A DNA stretch of 64,000 bases from contig NZ_JAGOPN010000015.1 of the NCBI RefSeq assembly GCF_017991995.1, positions 62,001-126,000 on the forward strand. The letters run 5' to 3'. Within the stretch, counting starts at the first letter, position 1. Each line of letters begins with the position of its first letter. The notes under the pieces are model-generated. The model ran no database searches. It was not told the DNA's origin and was given only the letters and a program-made list of their open reading frames with translations. Positions 37,659-47,418 of this stretch are shown piece by piece. The position numbers and the translations under genes were made by a program. The DNA is from Pseudacidovorax sp. Its GTDB lineage: Bacteria > Pseudomonadota > Gammaproteobacteria > Burkholderiales > Burkholderiaceae_C.

Positions 37659-38233
37659 AAGGTCGCGGAGTGTTGCACGGAAGACCGGTCCCCGGCCGTC
37701 AGACGGCTGGGGGCATCGGTCAGGGATTCGAGCAGCGCCAGGCCGAGCGGCCAGTCGCCGTGGCCCGAATCCACGTTGATGTGGCCCGCATTCTGGATGC
37801 GGACGAATTCGCTGCCCCAGGCCCGGGCATAGGCACCGGCCAGGCGCACCGGGCAGAAGGGGTCGGTGGTGCTGGCTACGACGATGCTGCGGTAGGGCAG
37901 GCGCGCGTAAGGAACGGGGGCGAAGTCGACCAGCGCGGCGCGGCGCTCCGGATCGGCCGGCGCCACCAGCAGCGCGCCCTCGACGCGGGCCGCGGCCTCG
38001 GCGCCCAGGTGGCTGGTCGCGATGCAGCCCAGGCTGTGCGCCGCGATCACCACCCTCTCCGGCCGCGCCAGGATCAGCTGCTCCAGCGTGCCGACCCAAG
38101 CCTCACGCCGGGGCGACACCCAGTCGTCCTGCACCACGCGCTCGGCGTCCTGCAGGCGCTCGGCCCACAGGCTCTGCCAGTGGCCAGGACCAGAGTCGCG
38201 CCAGCCCGGCACGATGATGATGCGCTGTGTCAT
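37655..38233 (-). CDS. RBBP9/YdeN family alpha/beta hydrolase
   Basis: Small serine hydrolase of 192 residues. Start IIIVPGWRDSGPGHWQSLW is typical of the RBBP9/YdeN family. The nucleophile is Ser in AAHSLGC; the acid Asp is probably in STTDPFC and the base His in NAGHINVDSGHGDWP. Physiological substrates of the family are not known. It sits between the peroxiredoxin gene (13 bp) and sbp (4-bp overlap), so it is fully embedded in the sulfate-transport operon. Confidence 0.9.
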   Translation of the reverse strand: MTQRIIIVPGWRDSGPGHWQSLWAERLQDAERVVQDDWVSPRREAWVGTLEQLILARPERVVIAAHSLGCIATSHLGAEAAARVEGALLVAPADPERRAALVDFAPVPYARLPYRSIVVASTTDPFCPVRLAGAYARAWGSEFVRIQNAGHINVDSGHGDWPLGLALLESLTDAPSRLTAGDRSSVQHSATL

Positions 38234-38246
38234 GGCCGCGGGCGGC

Positions 38247-38888
38247 TCACTTGTTGGGCTGCGGCGTCACGCGCAGATAGGGCCGCACGGCGTTCCAGCC
38301 CTTCGGGAAGCGGGCCTTCAGCTCTTCGGGGTCCTGGATGCTGGGCACGATCACGACGTCGTCGCCGTCCTTCCAGTTGGCGGGTGTCGCCACCTTGTGG
38401 CTGTCGGTGAGCTGCAGCGAGTCGATCACGCGCAGGATCTCGTCGAAGTTGCGGCCGGTGCTCGCCGGGTAGGTGATGGTGGCGCGCACCACCTTCTTCG
38501 GGTCGATGATGAACACGCTGCGCACCGTGGCGGTGGCCGACGCGTTCGGGTGGATCAGGTCGTACAGCTCGGCCACCTTGCGGTCGGCGTCGGCCAGGAT
38601 CGGGAAGTTGACGGTGGTGTTCTGCGTCTCGTTGATGTCGCCGATCCATTCCTTGTGCTTGTCCGCCGGATCGACGCTGATGGCGATGGGCTTGACGCCG
38701 CGCTTGGCGAATTCGCCGCCCAGCGCCGCGGTCTTGCCCAGCTCGGTGGTGCACACCGGCGTGAAGTCGGCGGGGTGCGAGAACAGCACCACCCAGGCAT
38801 CGCCCGCCCAGTCGTAGAAATGGAGCGCGCCCTCGGAGGAATCCTGGGTGAAGTCGGGGGCGGTGTCACCGAGTCGCAGCGTGGCCAT
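38247..38888 (-). CDS. 1-Cys type peroxiredoxin (Prx6/AhpC-TSA)
   Basis: Thiol peroxidase of 213 residues. The peroxidatic Cys lies in HPADFTPVCTTELG (about residue 46), with the Thr and the Arg (ASTGRNF) of the active site. The long C-terminal domain (VATPANWKDGDDVVIVPSI ... PYLRVTPQPNK) marks the Prx6 group. AAAGGA precedes the ATG at good distance. First gene of the seven-gene sulfate run; the upstream 154-bp AT-rich segment (38889-39042) probably holds the operon promoter. Such peroxiredoxins are often found beside sulfur-assimilation genes, perhaps protecting reduced sulfur metabolism. Confidence 0.95.
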   Translation of the reverse strand: MATLRLGDTAPDFTQDSSEGALHFYDWAGDAWVVLFSHPADFTPVCTTELGKTAALGGEFAKRGVKPIAISVDPADKHKEWIGDINETQNTTVNFPILADADRKVAELYDLIHPNASATATVRSVFIIDPKKVVRATITYPASTGRNFDEILRVIDSLQLTDSHKVATPANWKDGDDVVIVPSIQDPEELKARFPKGWNAVRPYLRVTPQPNK

Positions 38889-39042
38889 GGCGTGATCCTT
38901 TGTCAGGTGGAAGCAAGGGAGTCTGGATTCTGAAGACAAGCGCTTCGATCACAAACGAATATCTCCTTGTTTGGTTATGCGATCCCGACCATAAGCATCA
39001 CTCCGACGCTGGAAGACCCGGGCCGGCCCTGCGCAGCCGGCG

Positions 39043-39969
39043 TCAGGCCAGCGGACTGCGCTCGGGCGGCTCGGCCAGCACCTCGCCGAGGAAGTCCAGC
39101 ACCGCCCGGACCGCGGGGACCAGCGCTCGGCGCGGCGTGAACATGGCATGCACGAGGCCGGGCGGCGGCTGCCAGTCGGGCAACACCGACTGCAGCCGGC
39201 CCGCTTGCATGGCTTCGCGGCAGAGGTAGTCGGGCAGGAAGCCGATGCCCACGCCCTGCTCCACCGCGAAGCGGAGCGTCAGCAGGTCGTTCGCCAGGTA
39301 GCGCGGCGTCTGCATCAGCAGATGGGTGGCACCGCCCGGGCCCTGCAGCAGCGTGCCGGCGCGGGCATCCGCGGCCGACATCGCGACGCATTCCACCTGC
39401 TCCAGCGATTCGGGATGCGTCAGCGGCCCGTGCCGCGCCAGCAAGGCTGGCGTGCCGACCAGGAGCAACTTGCTGCGGCCGAACACGCGGGATGCGAGCG
39501 TGGCGCTGTTCTCGACCTCGTTGCGCACGCGCAGTGCGACGTCCACGCCCTCTTCCACCGGATCCACCGGCCGGTTCACCACCCGCATCTCCAGCTGCAC
39601 GCCGGGATGGCGACTAAAGAATTCCGGCAGCGCCGGGCCCACGTTGCTCTGCGCCAGCGTGACCGGGCAGCTCAGTCGCACCAGGCCTCGCGGCTCCTTA
39701 CGCACCTGGGCTACTTCGGCAGCGCCGGCCTCGGCGGCCTCGCGCACGGCGATGCAGTGGCGCAGGTAGACCTCGCCGGCGGGCGTGAGCGACAGCCGGC
39801 GCGTGCTGCGCTGGAGTAGCTGGACGCCCAGCGAGGCCTCCAGCTGTGCAATGCGGCGCGACAGGCGCGATTTGGGCACGTCCAGCGCGCGGCTGGCGGC
39901 GCTGAAGCCGCCGCGCTCCACCACTTCGGCAAAGAAAACCAGGTCGTTGAGGTCCTGTACTGGGCTCAT
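39043..39969 (-). CDS. LysR family regulator divergent from azoR
   Basis: Transcription factor of 308 residues. The N-terminal helix-turn-helix is [54 protein letters not shown]; the rest is the two-lobed effector domain. The [11 protein letters not shown] form is typical of the large AaeR-like LysR group in Burkholderiales. ATG at 39969 is chosen over TTG at 39981. It diverges from the azoreductase gene, suggesting it controls azoR in response to quinones or electrophiles (inference). Confidence 0.92.
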   Translation of the reverse strand: MSPVQDLNDLVFFAEVVERGGFSAASRALDVPKSRLSRRIAQLEASLGVQLLQRSTRRLSLTPAGEVYLRHCIAVREAAEAGAAEVAQVRKEPRGLVRLSCPVTLAQSNVGPALPEFFSRHPGVQLEMRVVNRPVDPVEEGVDVALRVRNEVENSATLASRVFGRSKLLLVGTPALLARHGPLTHPESLEQVECVAMSAADARAGTLLQGPGGATHLLMQTPRYLANDLLTLRFAVEQGVGIGFLPDYLCREAMQAGRLQSVLPDWQPPPGLVHAMFTPRRALVPAVRAVLDFLGEVLAEPPERSPLA

Positions 39970-39970
39970 T

Positions 39971-39986
39971 GTTCCATCCAAAGAAC
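39971..39986. promoter_or_regulatory. Candidate LysR operator between lysR and azoR
   Basis: Inverted repeat GTTC-N8-GAAC directly beside the lysR start codon, in the 118-bp divergent gap. Short and imperfectly flanked, so only a candidate autoregulatory site. Confidence 0.35.
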
Positions 39987-40087
39987 GAATGGTCCCGATT
40001 TTGGCGACTTATCGTCCCGTTGTCCCAGTTTTAGACTTCTTTCATCGCTCGAATCCGTCGGGCCCGTCTCTCTCAGGAGTGAACAAC

Positions 40088-40711
40088 ATGAAACTGCTGC
40101 ACATCGATTCCAGCGTCCTCGGCGCCAATTCCGTCTCCCGCCTTCTCACGGCCGAAGTGGTCCGCGACTGGGTGGCCGCCCATCCCGGTACCGAGGTGGA
40201 CTATCTGGACTTGGCGGCCAACGCCCCGGCCCACTTCGGTGCCGACGCCCTGGGCGTGAAGGTCGGCGCCGAGCCGACCACCGAGGCGCAGAAGCAGGAG
40301 AACGCGGTCTCCGAAGCGCTGGTCAGCCAGTTCCTGGCTGCCGACGTGATCGTCGTGGGCGCACCGCTGTACAACTTCTCGATCCCCAGCCAGCTCAAGG
40401 CCTGGATCGACCGTCTGGCCCAGCCCGGCCGCACATTCAAGTACACCGAGAAGGGCCCGCAGGGCCTGGCCACCGGCAAGACGGCGATCGTCGTTTCCAC
40501 CCGCGGCGGCCAGTACTCCACCTCCGAAGCCGGCCAGGCGGCCGAGCACCAGGAAAGCTACCTGAAGGTGGTGTTCGGCTTCTTCGGCATCACCGACGTG
40601 CGCTTCGTGCGCGCCGAAGGCCTGGCCATGGGCGAAGCAGCACGCGCCGCAGCACTGGAGGCCGCCCGCGCCTCGATCCCGGCCGCGGCCGGGGCTGCGG
40701 TCGCCGCCTGA
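40088..40711 (+). CDS. azoR: FMN-dependent NADH:quinone/azo reductase
   Basis: Flavodoxin-fold reductase of 207 residues that reduces quinones and azo compounds by two electrons. Markers: [17 protein letters not shown] (FMN phosphate loop), [38 protein letters not shown], and [15 protein letters not shown] precedes the ATG. A strong terminator follows at 40751-40776, so azoR is monocistronic and divergent from its LysR neighbour. Confidence 0.96.
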   Translation: MKLLHIDSSVLGANSVSRLLTAEVVRDWVAAHPGTEVDYLDLAANAPAHFGADALGVKVGAEPTTEAQKQENAVSEALVSQFLAADVIVVGAPLYNFSIPSQLKAWIDRLAQPGRTFKYTEKGPQGLATGKTAIVVSTRGGQYSTSEAGQAAEHQESYLKVVFGFFGITDVRFVRAEGLAMGEAARAAALEAARASIPAAAGAAVAA

Positions 40712-40750
40712 GGCCGACGCCGCGCGCATGGCGCGGCGCCAACCAGCAAC

Positions 40751-40776
40751 AAGAGGGTCCTGCGGGACCCTCTTTT
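40751..40776. terminator. Rho-independent terminator between azoR and metE
   Basis: Arms AAGAGGGTCC (40751-40760) and GGGACCCTCTT with a 3-nt loop, then TTTT on the plus strand. On the minus strand a shorter T-stretch follows the same hairpin, so it may also serve metE. Confidence 0.85.
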
Positions 40777-40802
40777 CATGGGGCGAACAGCGCCAGCCCG
40801 CC

Positions 40803-43145
40803 TCAGGCTTCAGCCAGTTCAGTGCCGCCGGGTGCCGCGACCTGCGTACACAGACCCAGCTCCGCCCGCATCCGCTTCGCTGCGGCGACCATGTTGGCCA
40901 GGGCGGCCTCGGTCTCCGGCCAGCCCCGGGTCTTGAGGCCGCAGTCGGGATTGACCCACAGATGGCCCGGCGGCACCACGTCGGCGGCCTTGCGCAACAG
41001 GCGCAGCATCTCCTCGACCGGCGGCACGCGCGGCGAGTGGATGTCGTACACGCCCGGGCCAATCTCGTTGGGATAGCGCATCGCCCCCTCCCCGCCGAAG
41101 CCACGCAGCAGCTCCATGTCGGAGCGGCTGGTCTCGATGGTGATGACGTCGGCGTCCAGTGCGGCAATCTCCGCCAGGATGTCGTTGAACTCGGAGTAGC
41201 ACATGTGGGTGTGGATCTGCGTGTCGTCGCGCACGCCCGAGGCGCACAGGCGGAAGGCGCGGCCGGCCCAGTCCAGGTAGGCCTTCCAGCCGGCGCGGCG
41301 CAGCGGCAGGCCTTCGCGGAAGGCCGGCTCGTCGATCTGGATCATGCCGATGCCGGCGCGCTCCAGGTCGCACACCTCGTCGCGCAGTGCCCAGGCGATC
41401 TGCTCGCAGGTGAGGCTGCGCGGCTGGTCGTCGCGCACGAAGGCCCACTGCAGCATCGTGACCGGCCCGGTGAGCATGCCCTTCATCGGCCGCCGCGTGA
41501 GGCTCTGCGCATGGGCGGTCCATTCGACCGTCATGGCCGCGGGCCGGGCCACGTCGCCATAGATCAGCGGCGGCTTGACGCAGCGCGAGCCATAGGACTG
41601 CACCCAGCCGTTGGCCGTGAAGGCATAGCCGTCCAGCTGCTCGCCGAAGTACTCGACCATGTCGTTGCGCTCGGGCTCGCCGTGCACCAGCACGTCCAGG
41701 TCCAACGATTCCTGGGCCCTTACCACGCGGGCGATCTCATCGCGCATGGCCTGGGCATAGGCTTCGGCCGACAGCGCGCCGCGCCGATGCGCCGCCCGCT
41801 GCGCCCGGATGACGCCGGTCTGCGGAAAGGAGCCGATGGTGGTGGTAGGCAGCGGCGGCAGCGCGAAGCGGCGCCGCTGGGTCGCCTGCCGCTGCGCGAA
41901 GGGCGCGGCGCGGCGGTCGTCGCCGTCCACCCGGCGCGCGAGGCGCAGGGCGACGTCGGCCCGCCGGACCCGCGGGCTGTGGCGACGGCTGGCGATGGCG
42001 GCACGCGCTTCGGCCAGGGCGGGCTCGATGTCGGCATCGCCGGCCAGCGCCCGGCGCAGCAGTTGCAGCTCTTCCAGCTTCTCGCAGGCGAAGGCCAGCC
42101 AGCTGCGCAGTTCGGCATCCAGTCCCTGCTCGACCTGCAGCCCGAAGGGCACATGCAGCAACGAGCACGAGGGCGCCAGCCACAGCTCGCCCCGGTGCTT
42201 GGCGGCCACGGGCTTCAGCCGGCCGAGCGCCGCGTCCAGGTCGGTGCGCCAGATGTTGCGGCCGTCCACGATGCCGACCGACAGCACCTTGTGCGCGGGC
42301 AGCCAGTCGGCCACGCCGGTGAGCTCCTCGGGCGCCCGCACGGCGTCCACATGCAGCCCGGCCACCGGCAGCTGGCAGGCCAGACGCAGGTTCTCCTGCA
42401 GCGGCGAGAAATAGGTCGCCAGCAGCAGCCGCGGCGCGTTGCGCGCGATCTGCCAGTAGCTGCGCTCGAAGCTCTGCCGCCAGGACTCGGGCAGGTCCAG
42501 ACCCAGGATAGGCTCGTCGATCTGCACCCACTCCACACCCTGCGCCTTCAGCCGCGCCAGCACCTGTTCGTAGACAGGCAGCAGCGCGTCGAGCAGGGAC
42601 AGCCGGTCGAAGCCCGGGGCCTTCTCCTTGCCCAGCCACAGGAAGCTCAGCGGCCCCAGCAGCACCACCTTGACCGGATGGCCCAGCGCCTGCGCCTGGG
42701 CCACCTCGTCGAACAGGCGTTCGCTGGCGATGCCGCCGAACACGGTCGCCGGGCCGAACTCGGGGACGAGGTAGTGGTAGTTGGTGTCGAACCACTTGGT
42801 CATCTCCAGCGCATGCGTGCCGGCCGCTTCGCCGGTGCGCACGCCGCGGGCCATGGCGAAGGCCCGGGCCAGCTCCGGCTCGTCGGCGGACAGGCCGAAG
42901 CGCTGCGGCTCGCAGCCGAGCAACTGGATGTGGTTGAGCACCTGGTCGTAGAAGGCGAAGTCGCCGACGGTGACGAAGTCCAGGCCGGCTTGGCGCTGGA
43001 GCGCCCAGTGACGTGCGCGCAGTTCGGCGCCGACGGCCTCCAGCGCGGCCGCGTCGATGTCGCCGCGCCAGTGGGCTTCGAGGGCGAACTTCAGTTCTCG
43101 GTGGGCGCCGATGCGCGGGAATCCCAGGATGTGTGTGCGAGTCAT
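40803..43145 (-). CDS. metE: Cobalamin-independent methionine synthase
   Basis: Transfers a methyl group from 5-methyltetrahydropteroyl-triglutamate to homocysteine. It has 780 residues, full length. The N-terminal barrel starts [20 protein letters not shown]. The catalytic C-terminal barrel has [24 protein letters not shown], the zinc-ligand block HTHMCYSEF and the second Cys in [16 protein letters not shown] at 43145 is the family start. Divergent from metR across only 70 bp, which contains a MetR site and no cobalamin riboswitch. Confidence 0.97.
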   Translation of the reverse strand: MTRTHILGFPRIGAHRELKFALEAHWRGDIDAAALEAVGAELRARHWALQRQAGLDFVTVGDFAFYDQVLNHIQLLGCEPQRFGLSADEPELARAFAMARGVRTGEAAGTHALEMTKWFDTNYHYLVPEFGPATVFGGIASERLFDEVAQAQALGHPVKVVLLGPLSFLWLGKEKAPGFDRLSLLDALLPVYEQVLARLKAQGVEWVQIDEPILGLDLPESWRQSFERSYWQIARNAPRLLLATYFSPLQENLRLACQLPVAGLHVDAVRAPEELTGVADWLPAHKVLSVGIVDGRNIWRTDLDAALGRLKPVAAKHRGELWLAPSCSLLHVPFGLQVEQGLDAELRSWLAFACEKLEELQLLRRALAGDADIEPALAEARAAIASRRHSPRVRRADVALRLARRVDGDDRRAAPFAQRQATQRRRFALPPLPTTTIGSFPQTGVIRAQRAAHRRGALSAEAYAQAMRDEIARVVRAQESLDLDVLVHGEPERNDMVEYFGEQLDGYAFTANGWVQSYGSRCVKPPLIYGDVARPAAMTVEWTAHAQSLTRRPMKGMLTGPVTMLQWAFVRDDQPRSLTCEQIAWALRDEVCDLERAGIGMIQIDEPAFREGLPLRRAGWKAYLDWAGRAFRLCASGVRDDTQIHTHMCYSEFNDILAEIAALDADVITIETSRSDMELLRGFGGEGAMRYPNEIGPGVYDIHSPRVPPVEEMLRLLRKAADVVPPGHLWVNPDCGLKTRGWPETEAALANMVAAAKRMRAELGLCTQVAAPGGTELAEA

Positions 43146-43172
43146 GCCGGCATCATCCCGGCGCGCCAACTA

Positions 43173-43216
43173 TGATTCAAACGAAACTTTTTGCGGTATT
43201 GCTTGAATCAATTTCA
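43173..43216. promoter_or_regulatory. MetR-binding region between metE and metR
   Basis: A perfect match to the MetR consensus TGAA-N5-TTCA lies at 43204-43216, ending on the A of the metR start codon. In addition, 8-bp arms TGATTCAA (43173-43180) and TTGAATCA (43203-43210) form a wider inverted repeat across the metE/metR promoter region. Fits homocysteine-responsive MetR control of metE and itself. Confidence 0.75.
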
Positions 43217-44142
43217 TGACACAACCCATCCTGGAAATCCGCCACCTGCGCACCCTGGCCGCCTTGCGCGACACCGGCAGCCTGGTCCGGGCGTCGCAAC
43301 TGCTCAATCTCACGCAGTCCGCCCTGTCGCACCAGCTCAAGGCGCTGGAGGCGCATTACGGCTGCGCGCTCTTCGAACGCAAATCGCTGCCACCCCAGTT
43401 CACCGCCAGCGGCCTGCGTCTTCTGCAATTGGCCGACAGCGTTCTGCCGCAGATGGAAGCGGCCGACCGCGACGTCGCGCGGCTGGTGAGCAGCGGCGGC
43501 GGACAGCTGCGCATCGCCGTCGAATGCCACACCTGCTTCGACTGGCTGATGCCGGCCATGGACGCCTTCCGTCAGGCCTGGCCGGAGATCGAGCTGGACA
43601 TCGTCTCCGGCTTCCATCCCGACCCCGTCGCGCTGCTGCTGCAGGACAAGGCCGAGGTCGCCATCGTCTCGGAACAGGACGCCACGGAGCCGGTCGACCA
43701 TCATGCGCTGTTCCGCTTCGAGATCGTCGCGCTGATGGCCAACGGACATGCACTGACTGAAAAGCCGTATCTCACGGCCCTGGATTTCGCCGATCAGACA
43801 CTGATCACCTACCCGGTCCCGGACGAGATGCTGGACGTGCTCCGTCAGGTCATGCAGCCCGCCGGCCTTCAGCCCCGGCAGCGACGCACGACGGAACTGA
43901 CCGTCGCCATGCTGCAACTGGTGGCCAGCGGCCGCGGCATCGCCGCGCTGCCCTGGTGGGCGGTGCAGAGCTACCTGGAGCGCGGCTACGTGAGCGCCCG
44001 GCCCATCGGTCGCGACGGCTTGCGCGGCGAACTGCACATGGCCTGCCGGCCGGGACTGTCGGCGCAGGCCTGGCTGTCGGACTTCGTGCGGATCACGCGC
44101 GACAGCTGCTTCAAGCGGCTGCCGGGTATCGAGCTGCTGTGA
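43216..44142 (+). CDS. metR: LysR family regulator MetR
   Basis: Activator of methionine genes with homocysteine as co-effector. It has 308 residues. N-terminal helix-turn-helix (LEIRHLRTLAALRDTGSLVRASQLLNLTQSALSHQLKALE) and the MetR-specific effector region (IAVECHTCFDWLMPAMDAFRQAWPEIELDI, LYRFE-like FRFEIVALM, LPWWAVQSYLERGYV). Divergent from metE with a consensus MetR box over its start codon. Converges with the FMN reductase gene six bp downstream. Confidence 0.95.
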   Translation: MTQPILEIRHLRTLAALRDTGSLVRASQLLNLTQSALSHQLKALEAHYGCALFERKSLPPQFTASGLRLLQLADSVLPQMEAADRDVARLVSSGGGQLRIAVECHTCFDWLMPAMDAFRQAWPEIELDIVSGFHPDPVALLLQDKAEVAIVSEQDATEPVDHHALFRFEIVALMANGHALTEKPYLTALDFADQTLITYPVPDEMLDVLRQVMQPAGLQPRQRRTTELTVAMLQLVASGRGIAALPWWAVQSYLERGYVSARPIGRDGLRGELHMACRPGLSAQAWLSDFVRITRDSCFKRLPGIELL

Positions 44143-44148
44143 GAGCCC

Positions 44149-44706
44149 TCAGGCGCTCGCGTGTCGCTTCACCCAGGCCACGTACTTGTCCATCCAGCCC
44201 TGCAGGAACTGGCGCGTGGCCTCGATGCCGATGTGCCCCTTCTCATCGAACAGGTCGTCTTTGTTCTGGATGAAGGCCTCGGGCTGGCCCAGCGTCGGCA
44301 CGTCCAGGTAGGCCAGCACGTTGCGCAGATGCTGCTGCGCCAGCGCCGTGCCGATGGCGCCCGGCGAAATGCCGATCACCCCGGCCGGCTTGCCGCCCCA
44401 GGCGTTCTGGCCGTAGGGCCGCGAGCCGTGGTCCAGCGCATTCTTCAGCACGCCGGGGATCGAGCGGTTGTACTCGGGCGTGACGATCAGCAGGCCCTGG
44501 GCGCGGGCGATCTCGGTCTTGAGCTGCTGCACCTCGGCCGGCTGCTTGCCGTCGAGGTCCTGGTTGTAGAGCGGCAGGTTGTCGATGCGCAGGTGCTCGA
44601 AGGTGAAGTCCTCCGGTGCCAGCGCGGCCAGCGCCAGGGCCAGCTTGCGGTTGAGGGAATCCTGGCGAATGCTGCCGACCAGGACGGCGACGCGGTATTG
44701 GCTCAT
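44149..44706 (-). CDS. NAD(P)H-dependent FMN reductase (ChrR/YieF type)
   Basis: Flavodoxin-like reductase of 185 residues. FMN loop VGSIRQDSLNRKLA at the N-terminus and VTPEYNRSIPGVLKNALDHGSRP characterise the NADPH-dependent FMN reductase family, whose members reduce quinones and chromate. ATG at 44706 is the natural family start. It lies 127 bp downstream of the serine acetyltransferase gene in the same direction; co-transcription is uncertain. Confidence 0.93.
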   Translation of the reverse strand: MSQYRVAVLVGSIRQDSLNRKLALALAALAPEDFTFEHLRIDNLPLYNQDLDGKQPAEVQQLKTEIARAQGLLIVTPEYNRSIPGVLKNALDHGSRPYGQNAWGGKPAGVIGISPGAIGTALAQQHLRNVLAYLDVPTLGQPEAFIQNKDDLFDEKGHIGIEATRQFLQGWMDKYVAWVKRHASA

Positions 44707-44833
44707 TGAAGACGCTCCTCTTGCGGGATGGACACGAAAAACCTCGATGCTGGCGGCCGCTCGTGCGCGCGTCTGTCAGTCGCGGGCGCACGCACCGGCG
44801 GTTACACCCCGCCGGGCGCGCGATGCCTAGCGT

Positions 44834-45751
44834 TCAGCAATCGCCGGGACGGGATCCGCGGTTCTTCTGCAGACTGGCCTGCGTGACCGAGGCGCCCGGC
44901 AGCACGTCGTCTGTCACCCACACATTGCCGCCGATGGTGGCGCCCTTGCCGATGGTCACGCGGCCCAGGATGGTGGCCCCGGCGTAGATCACCACGTCGT
45001 CCTCCACCACCGGGTGGCGCGGCAGGCCCTTCTGCGGATGGCCGTTCTCGTCGGTCGGAAAGCGCTTGGCGCCGAGCGTGACCTGCTGGTACAGGCGCAC
45101 ATGCTGGCCGATCACCGCCGTCTCGCCGATCACGATGCCGGTGCCGTGGTCCATGAAGAAGCCGGCGCCGATGGTCGCGCCCGGATGGATGTCGATGCCC
45201 GTCTGCGCATGGGCGCGCTCGGCCACCATGCGCGCCAGCAGCGACAGCCCCAGCCGGTAGAGCGGATGCGCGATTCGGTGGTGGATCATGGCCGTCACGC
45301 CCGGATAGCACAGCAGCACCTCGTCCACGCTCTGCGCCGCGGGGTCGCCCTGGTAGGCGGCCATGACGTCGGTGTCGAGCAGCGCGCGGATGGCGGGCAG
45401 CTGCAGGGCGAATTCGCGGATCCGCTGCTCGGCGTCGGCCCGCAGTTCGGCCGGGGTCACGGCGTCGAGCCGACGCACGTGGCGCAGCTCCTGCACCGCC
45501 TGCTCCTGCAGCTGGCGCAGCGCCTGGTCGATGGTGTGGGCGACATAGAAGTCTTCGCCCTCCTCCCGCAGATGGGCCGGCCCCAGCCGCATGGGAAAGA
45601 GCGCGCCGATCAGGCTTTCGACCACCTCGTCGACGGCGGCACGCGAGGGCAGTTGCCGCTCGCCGCCGGCCACGCGCTGCTGCGCGCTGCGCCATTCGTT
45701 GCGCACCTGGCGCAGGGACGAGACGATTTCATCGATGGGGAAGGCGGACAT
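44834..45751 (-). CDS. cysE: Serine O-acetyltransferase (EpsC type)
   Basis: Makes O-acetylserine, the carbon acceptor for sulfide in cysteine synthesis. It has 305 residues. The N-terminal helical domain (about 1-170) is of the longer EpsC form, followed by the left-handed beta-helix hexapeptide repeats (GIDIHPGATIGAGFFMDHGTGIVIGETAVIG ... GATILGRVTIGKGATIGGNVWVTDDVLPGASV) with catalytic Asp-His in MDHGTG. The EpsC form is not always bound to the cysteine synthase complex. It stands between two sulfur-related blocks, sharing strand with the second sulfate binder upstream (172-bp gap). Confidence 0.95.
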   Translation of the reverse strand: MSAFPIDEIVSSLRQVRNEWRSAQQRVAGGERQLPSRAAVDEVVESLIGALFPMRLGPAHLREEGEDFYVAHTIDQALRQLQEQAVQELRHVRRLDAVTPAELRADAEQRIREFALQLPAIRALLDTDVMAAYQGDPAAQSVDEVLLCYPGVTAMIHHRIAHPLYRLGLSLLARMVAERAHAQTGIDIHPGATIGAGFFMDHGTGIVIGETAVIGQHVRLYQQVTLGAKRFPTDENGHPQKGLPRHPVVEDDVVIYAGATILGRVTIGKGATIGGNVWVTDDVLPGASVTQASLQKNRGSRPGDC

Positions 45752-45923
45752 AGGCGTGGGCGCGGCAGTGACACAGGGCCCCGCCCGGAAAGGCGGGGCG
45801 CCTATTCTGCGCGACTGGCCGCGGGCCCGCCTTGTCCCTCGCGCGGTGGGTGAATCCACCCGCCCTGCACAGCGGCGACGCAGTCCGTGGCAGGGCGCGG
45901 GGCGCGCCCTGCCCCACAACGCC

Positions 45924-46943
45924 TCACTTCTGCTTGTTGGTGTAGATCTGATCGAAGGAGCCACCGTCGGCAAAGTGCGCCTTGTCGGCCTTGGCCCAGC
46001 CGCCAAAGGCCTCGTCGATGGTGAACAGCGCCAGCTTGGGGAACTGTGCGGCGTACTTGGCCTTGGCCTTGTCGCCCGTGGGACGGTAGTAGTTGCGGCC
46101 GGCGATGTCCTGGCCTTCATCCGAGTAGAGGTACTTGAGGTATTCCTCGGCCACTGCACGGGTGCCCTTCTTGTCGACCACCTTGTCGACCACGGCCACC
46201 GAGGGCTCGGCCAGGATCGAGATGGACGGCACCACGATGTCGAACTTGTCCGGGCCGAACTCCTTCACGGCCAGGAAGGCCTCGTTCTCCCAGGCCAGCA
46301 GCACGTCGCCCACGCCGCGCTGCACGAAGGTGATCGTGGCGCCGCGCGCGCCCGTGTCGAGCACCGGCACGTTCTTGAAGAGATTGCCGATGTATTCCTT
46401 CGCCTTGGCGTCGCTGCCGTACTTGCGCTTGGCGTACTCCCAGGCCGCGAGGTAGTTCCAGCGGGCGCCGCCCGAGGTCTTGGGGTTGGGCGTGATCACC
46501 TGAACGCCAGGCTTGACCAGGTCGTCCCAGTCCTTGAGGCCCTTGGGATTGCCCTTCTTCACGAGGAAGACGATGGTGGAGTTGTAGGGCGCCGAGTTGT
46601 GCGGCAGGCGCTTCTGCCAGTCGGCCTTGACCAGGCCGCCATGCTCGACCAGCGCGTCGATGTCGCCGCCCAGCGCCAGCGTGGCCACGTCGGCGTCGAT
46701 GCCGTCGATGATCGAGCGGGCCTGCTTGCCCGAGCCACCGTGCGACTGCTTGACCACCACATCCTGGCCGGTCTTGCCCTTCCAGTACTTGGCGAAGGCC
46801 TTGTTGTAGTCCACGTACAACTCGCGCGTCGGGTCGTAAGAGACGTTGAGCAGCGTCACGGTCTGCGCCCAGGCGGGCAGGGACAAGGCCGCCGCGGCAC
46901 CGGCCGCGAGGGAAAGCTTGATAAAGTCACGGCGGAAATTCAT
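45924..46943 (-). CDS. sbp: Second periplasmic sulfate-binding protein
   Basis: Paralog of the protein at 36648-37658, 339 residues. Signal peptide with a Tat-like start ([26 protein letters not shown]); the twin Arg is followed by Asp-Phe, so Tat export is possible, Sec also. Conserved sulfate loop [25 protein letters not shown] and [24 protein letters not shown] at 46943 has AAGG 7 bases upstream; ATG at 46949 is too close to it. No permease genes are adjacent, so it probably feeds the CysTWA system about 8 kb away, perhaps with different affinity or for thiosulfate. Confidence 0.94.
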   Translation of the reverse strand: MNFRRDFIKLSLAAGAAAALSLPAWAQTVTLLNVSYDPTRELYVDYNKAFAKYWKGKTGQDVVVKQSHGGSGKQARSIIDGIDADVATLALGGDIDALVEHGGLVKADWQKRLPHNSAPYNSTIVFLVKKGNPKGLKDWDDLVKPGVQVITPNPKTSGGARWNYLAAWEYAKRKYGSDAKAKEYIGNLFKNVPVLDTGARGATITFVQRGVGDVLLAWENEAFLAVKEFGPDKFDIVVPSISILAEPSVAVVDKVVDKKGTRAVAEEYLKYLYSDEGQDIAGRNYYRPTGDKAKAKYAAQFPKLALFTIDEAFGGWAKADKAHFADGGSFDQIYTNKQK

Positions 46944-47106
46944 GTTCATGCCTTGTTGTGCATAAGGTCGATGAATTGAATTCTGGATATCGCATAAGGA
47001 AAGGGGAACGACGGAGTTCTCAGTTCTAAATAGCGAAATCAGCTAAGCCGGTCGTCACCCCCCGCACCGCACCCTTCCCACCGTTCTCTCTACAAGAAAG
47101 CCCCCC

Positions 47107-47382
47107 ATGGCACGCATGGTTCAATGCATCAAGCTCGGCAAGGAAGCCGAGGGCCTCGACTTCCCGCCCTATCCCGGCGAACTCGGCAAGCGCATCTGGG
47201 AGAACGTCAGCAAGGAGGCCTGGGCCGCCTGGCTCAAGCACCAGACCATGCTGGTCAACGAGAACCGCCTGAATCTGGCCGATGCCCGCGCCCGCCAGTA
47301 CCTGGCGCGCCAGATGGAAAAGCATTTCTTCGGCGACGGCGCCGACGCGGCCCAGGGCTATGTGCCCCCGCCGGCGGCCTGA
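47107..47382 (+). CDS. yggX: Probable Fe(2+)-trafficking / oxidative damage protection protein
   Basis: Small cytoplasmic protein of 91 residues, full length. [39 protein letters not shown] and the [26 protein letters not shown] block are the YggX signature. Family members protect Fe-S clusters during oxidative stress and are thought to handle labile iron. It lies 163 bp from the divergent second sulfate-binding gene and 36 bp before mnmC. Confidence 0.97.
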   Translation: MARMVQCIKLGKEAEGLDFPPYPGELGKRIWENVSKEAWAAWLKHQTMLVNENRLNLADARARQYLARQMEKHFFGDGADAAQGYVPPPAA

Positions 47383-47418
47383 GCACCGCGCCCAGCCCGC
47401 CCCTTCCCGGCCGCGCCC

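Noticed and set aside
40728-43175. 815-codon plus-strand frame opposite metE
   Set aside because: Antisense shadow of a well-defined metE.
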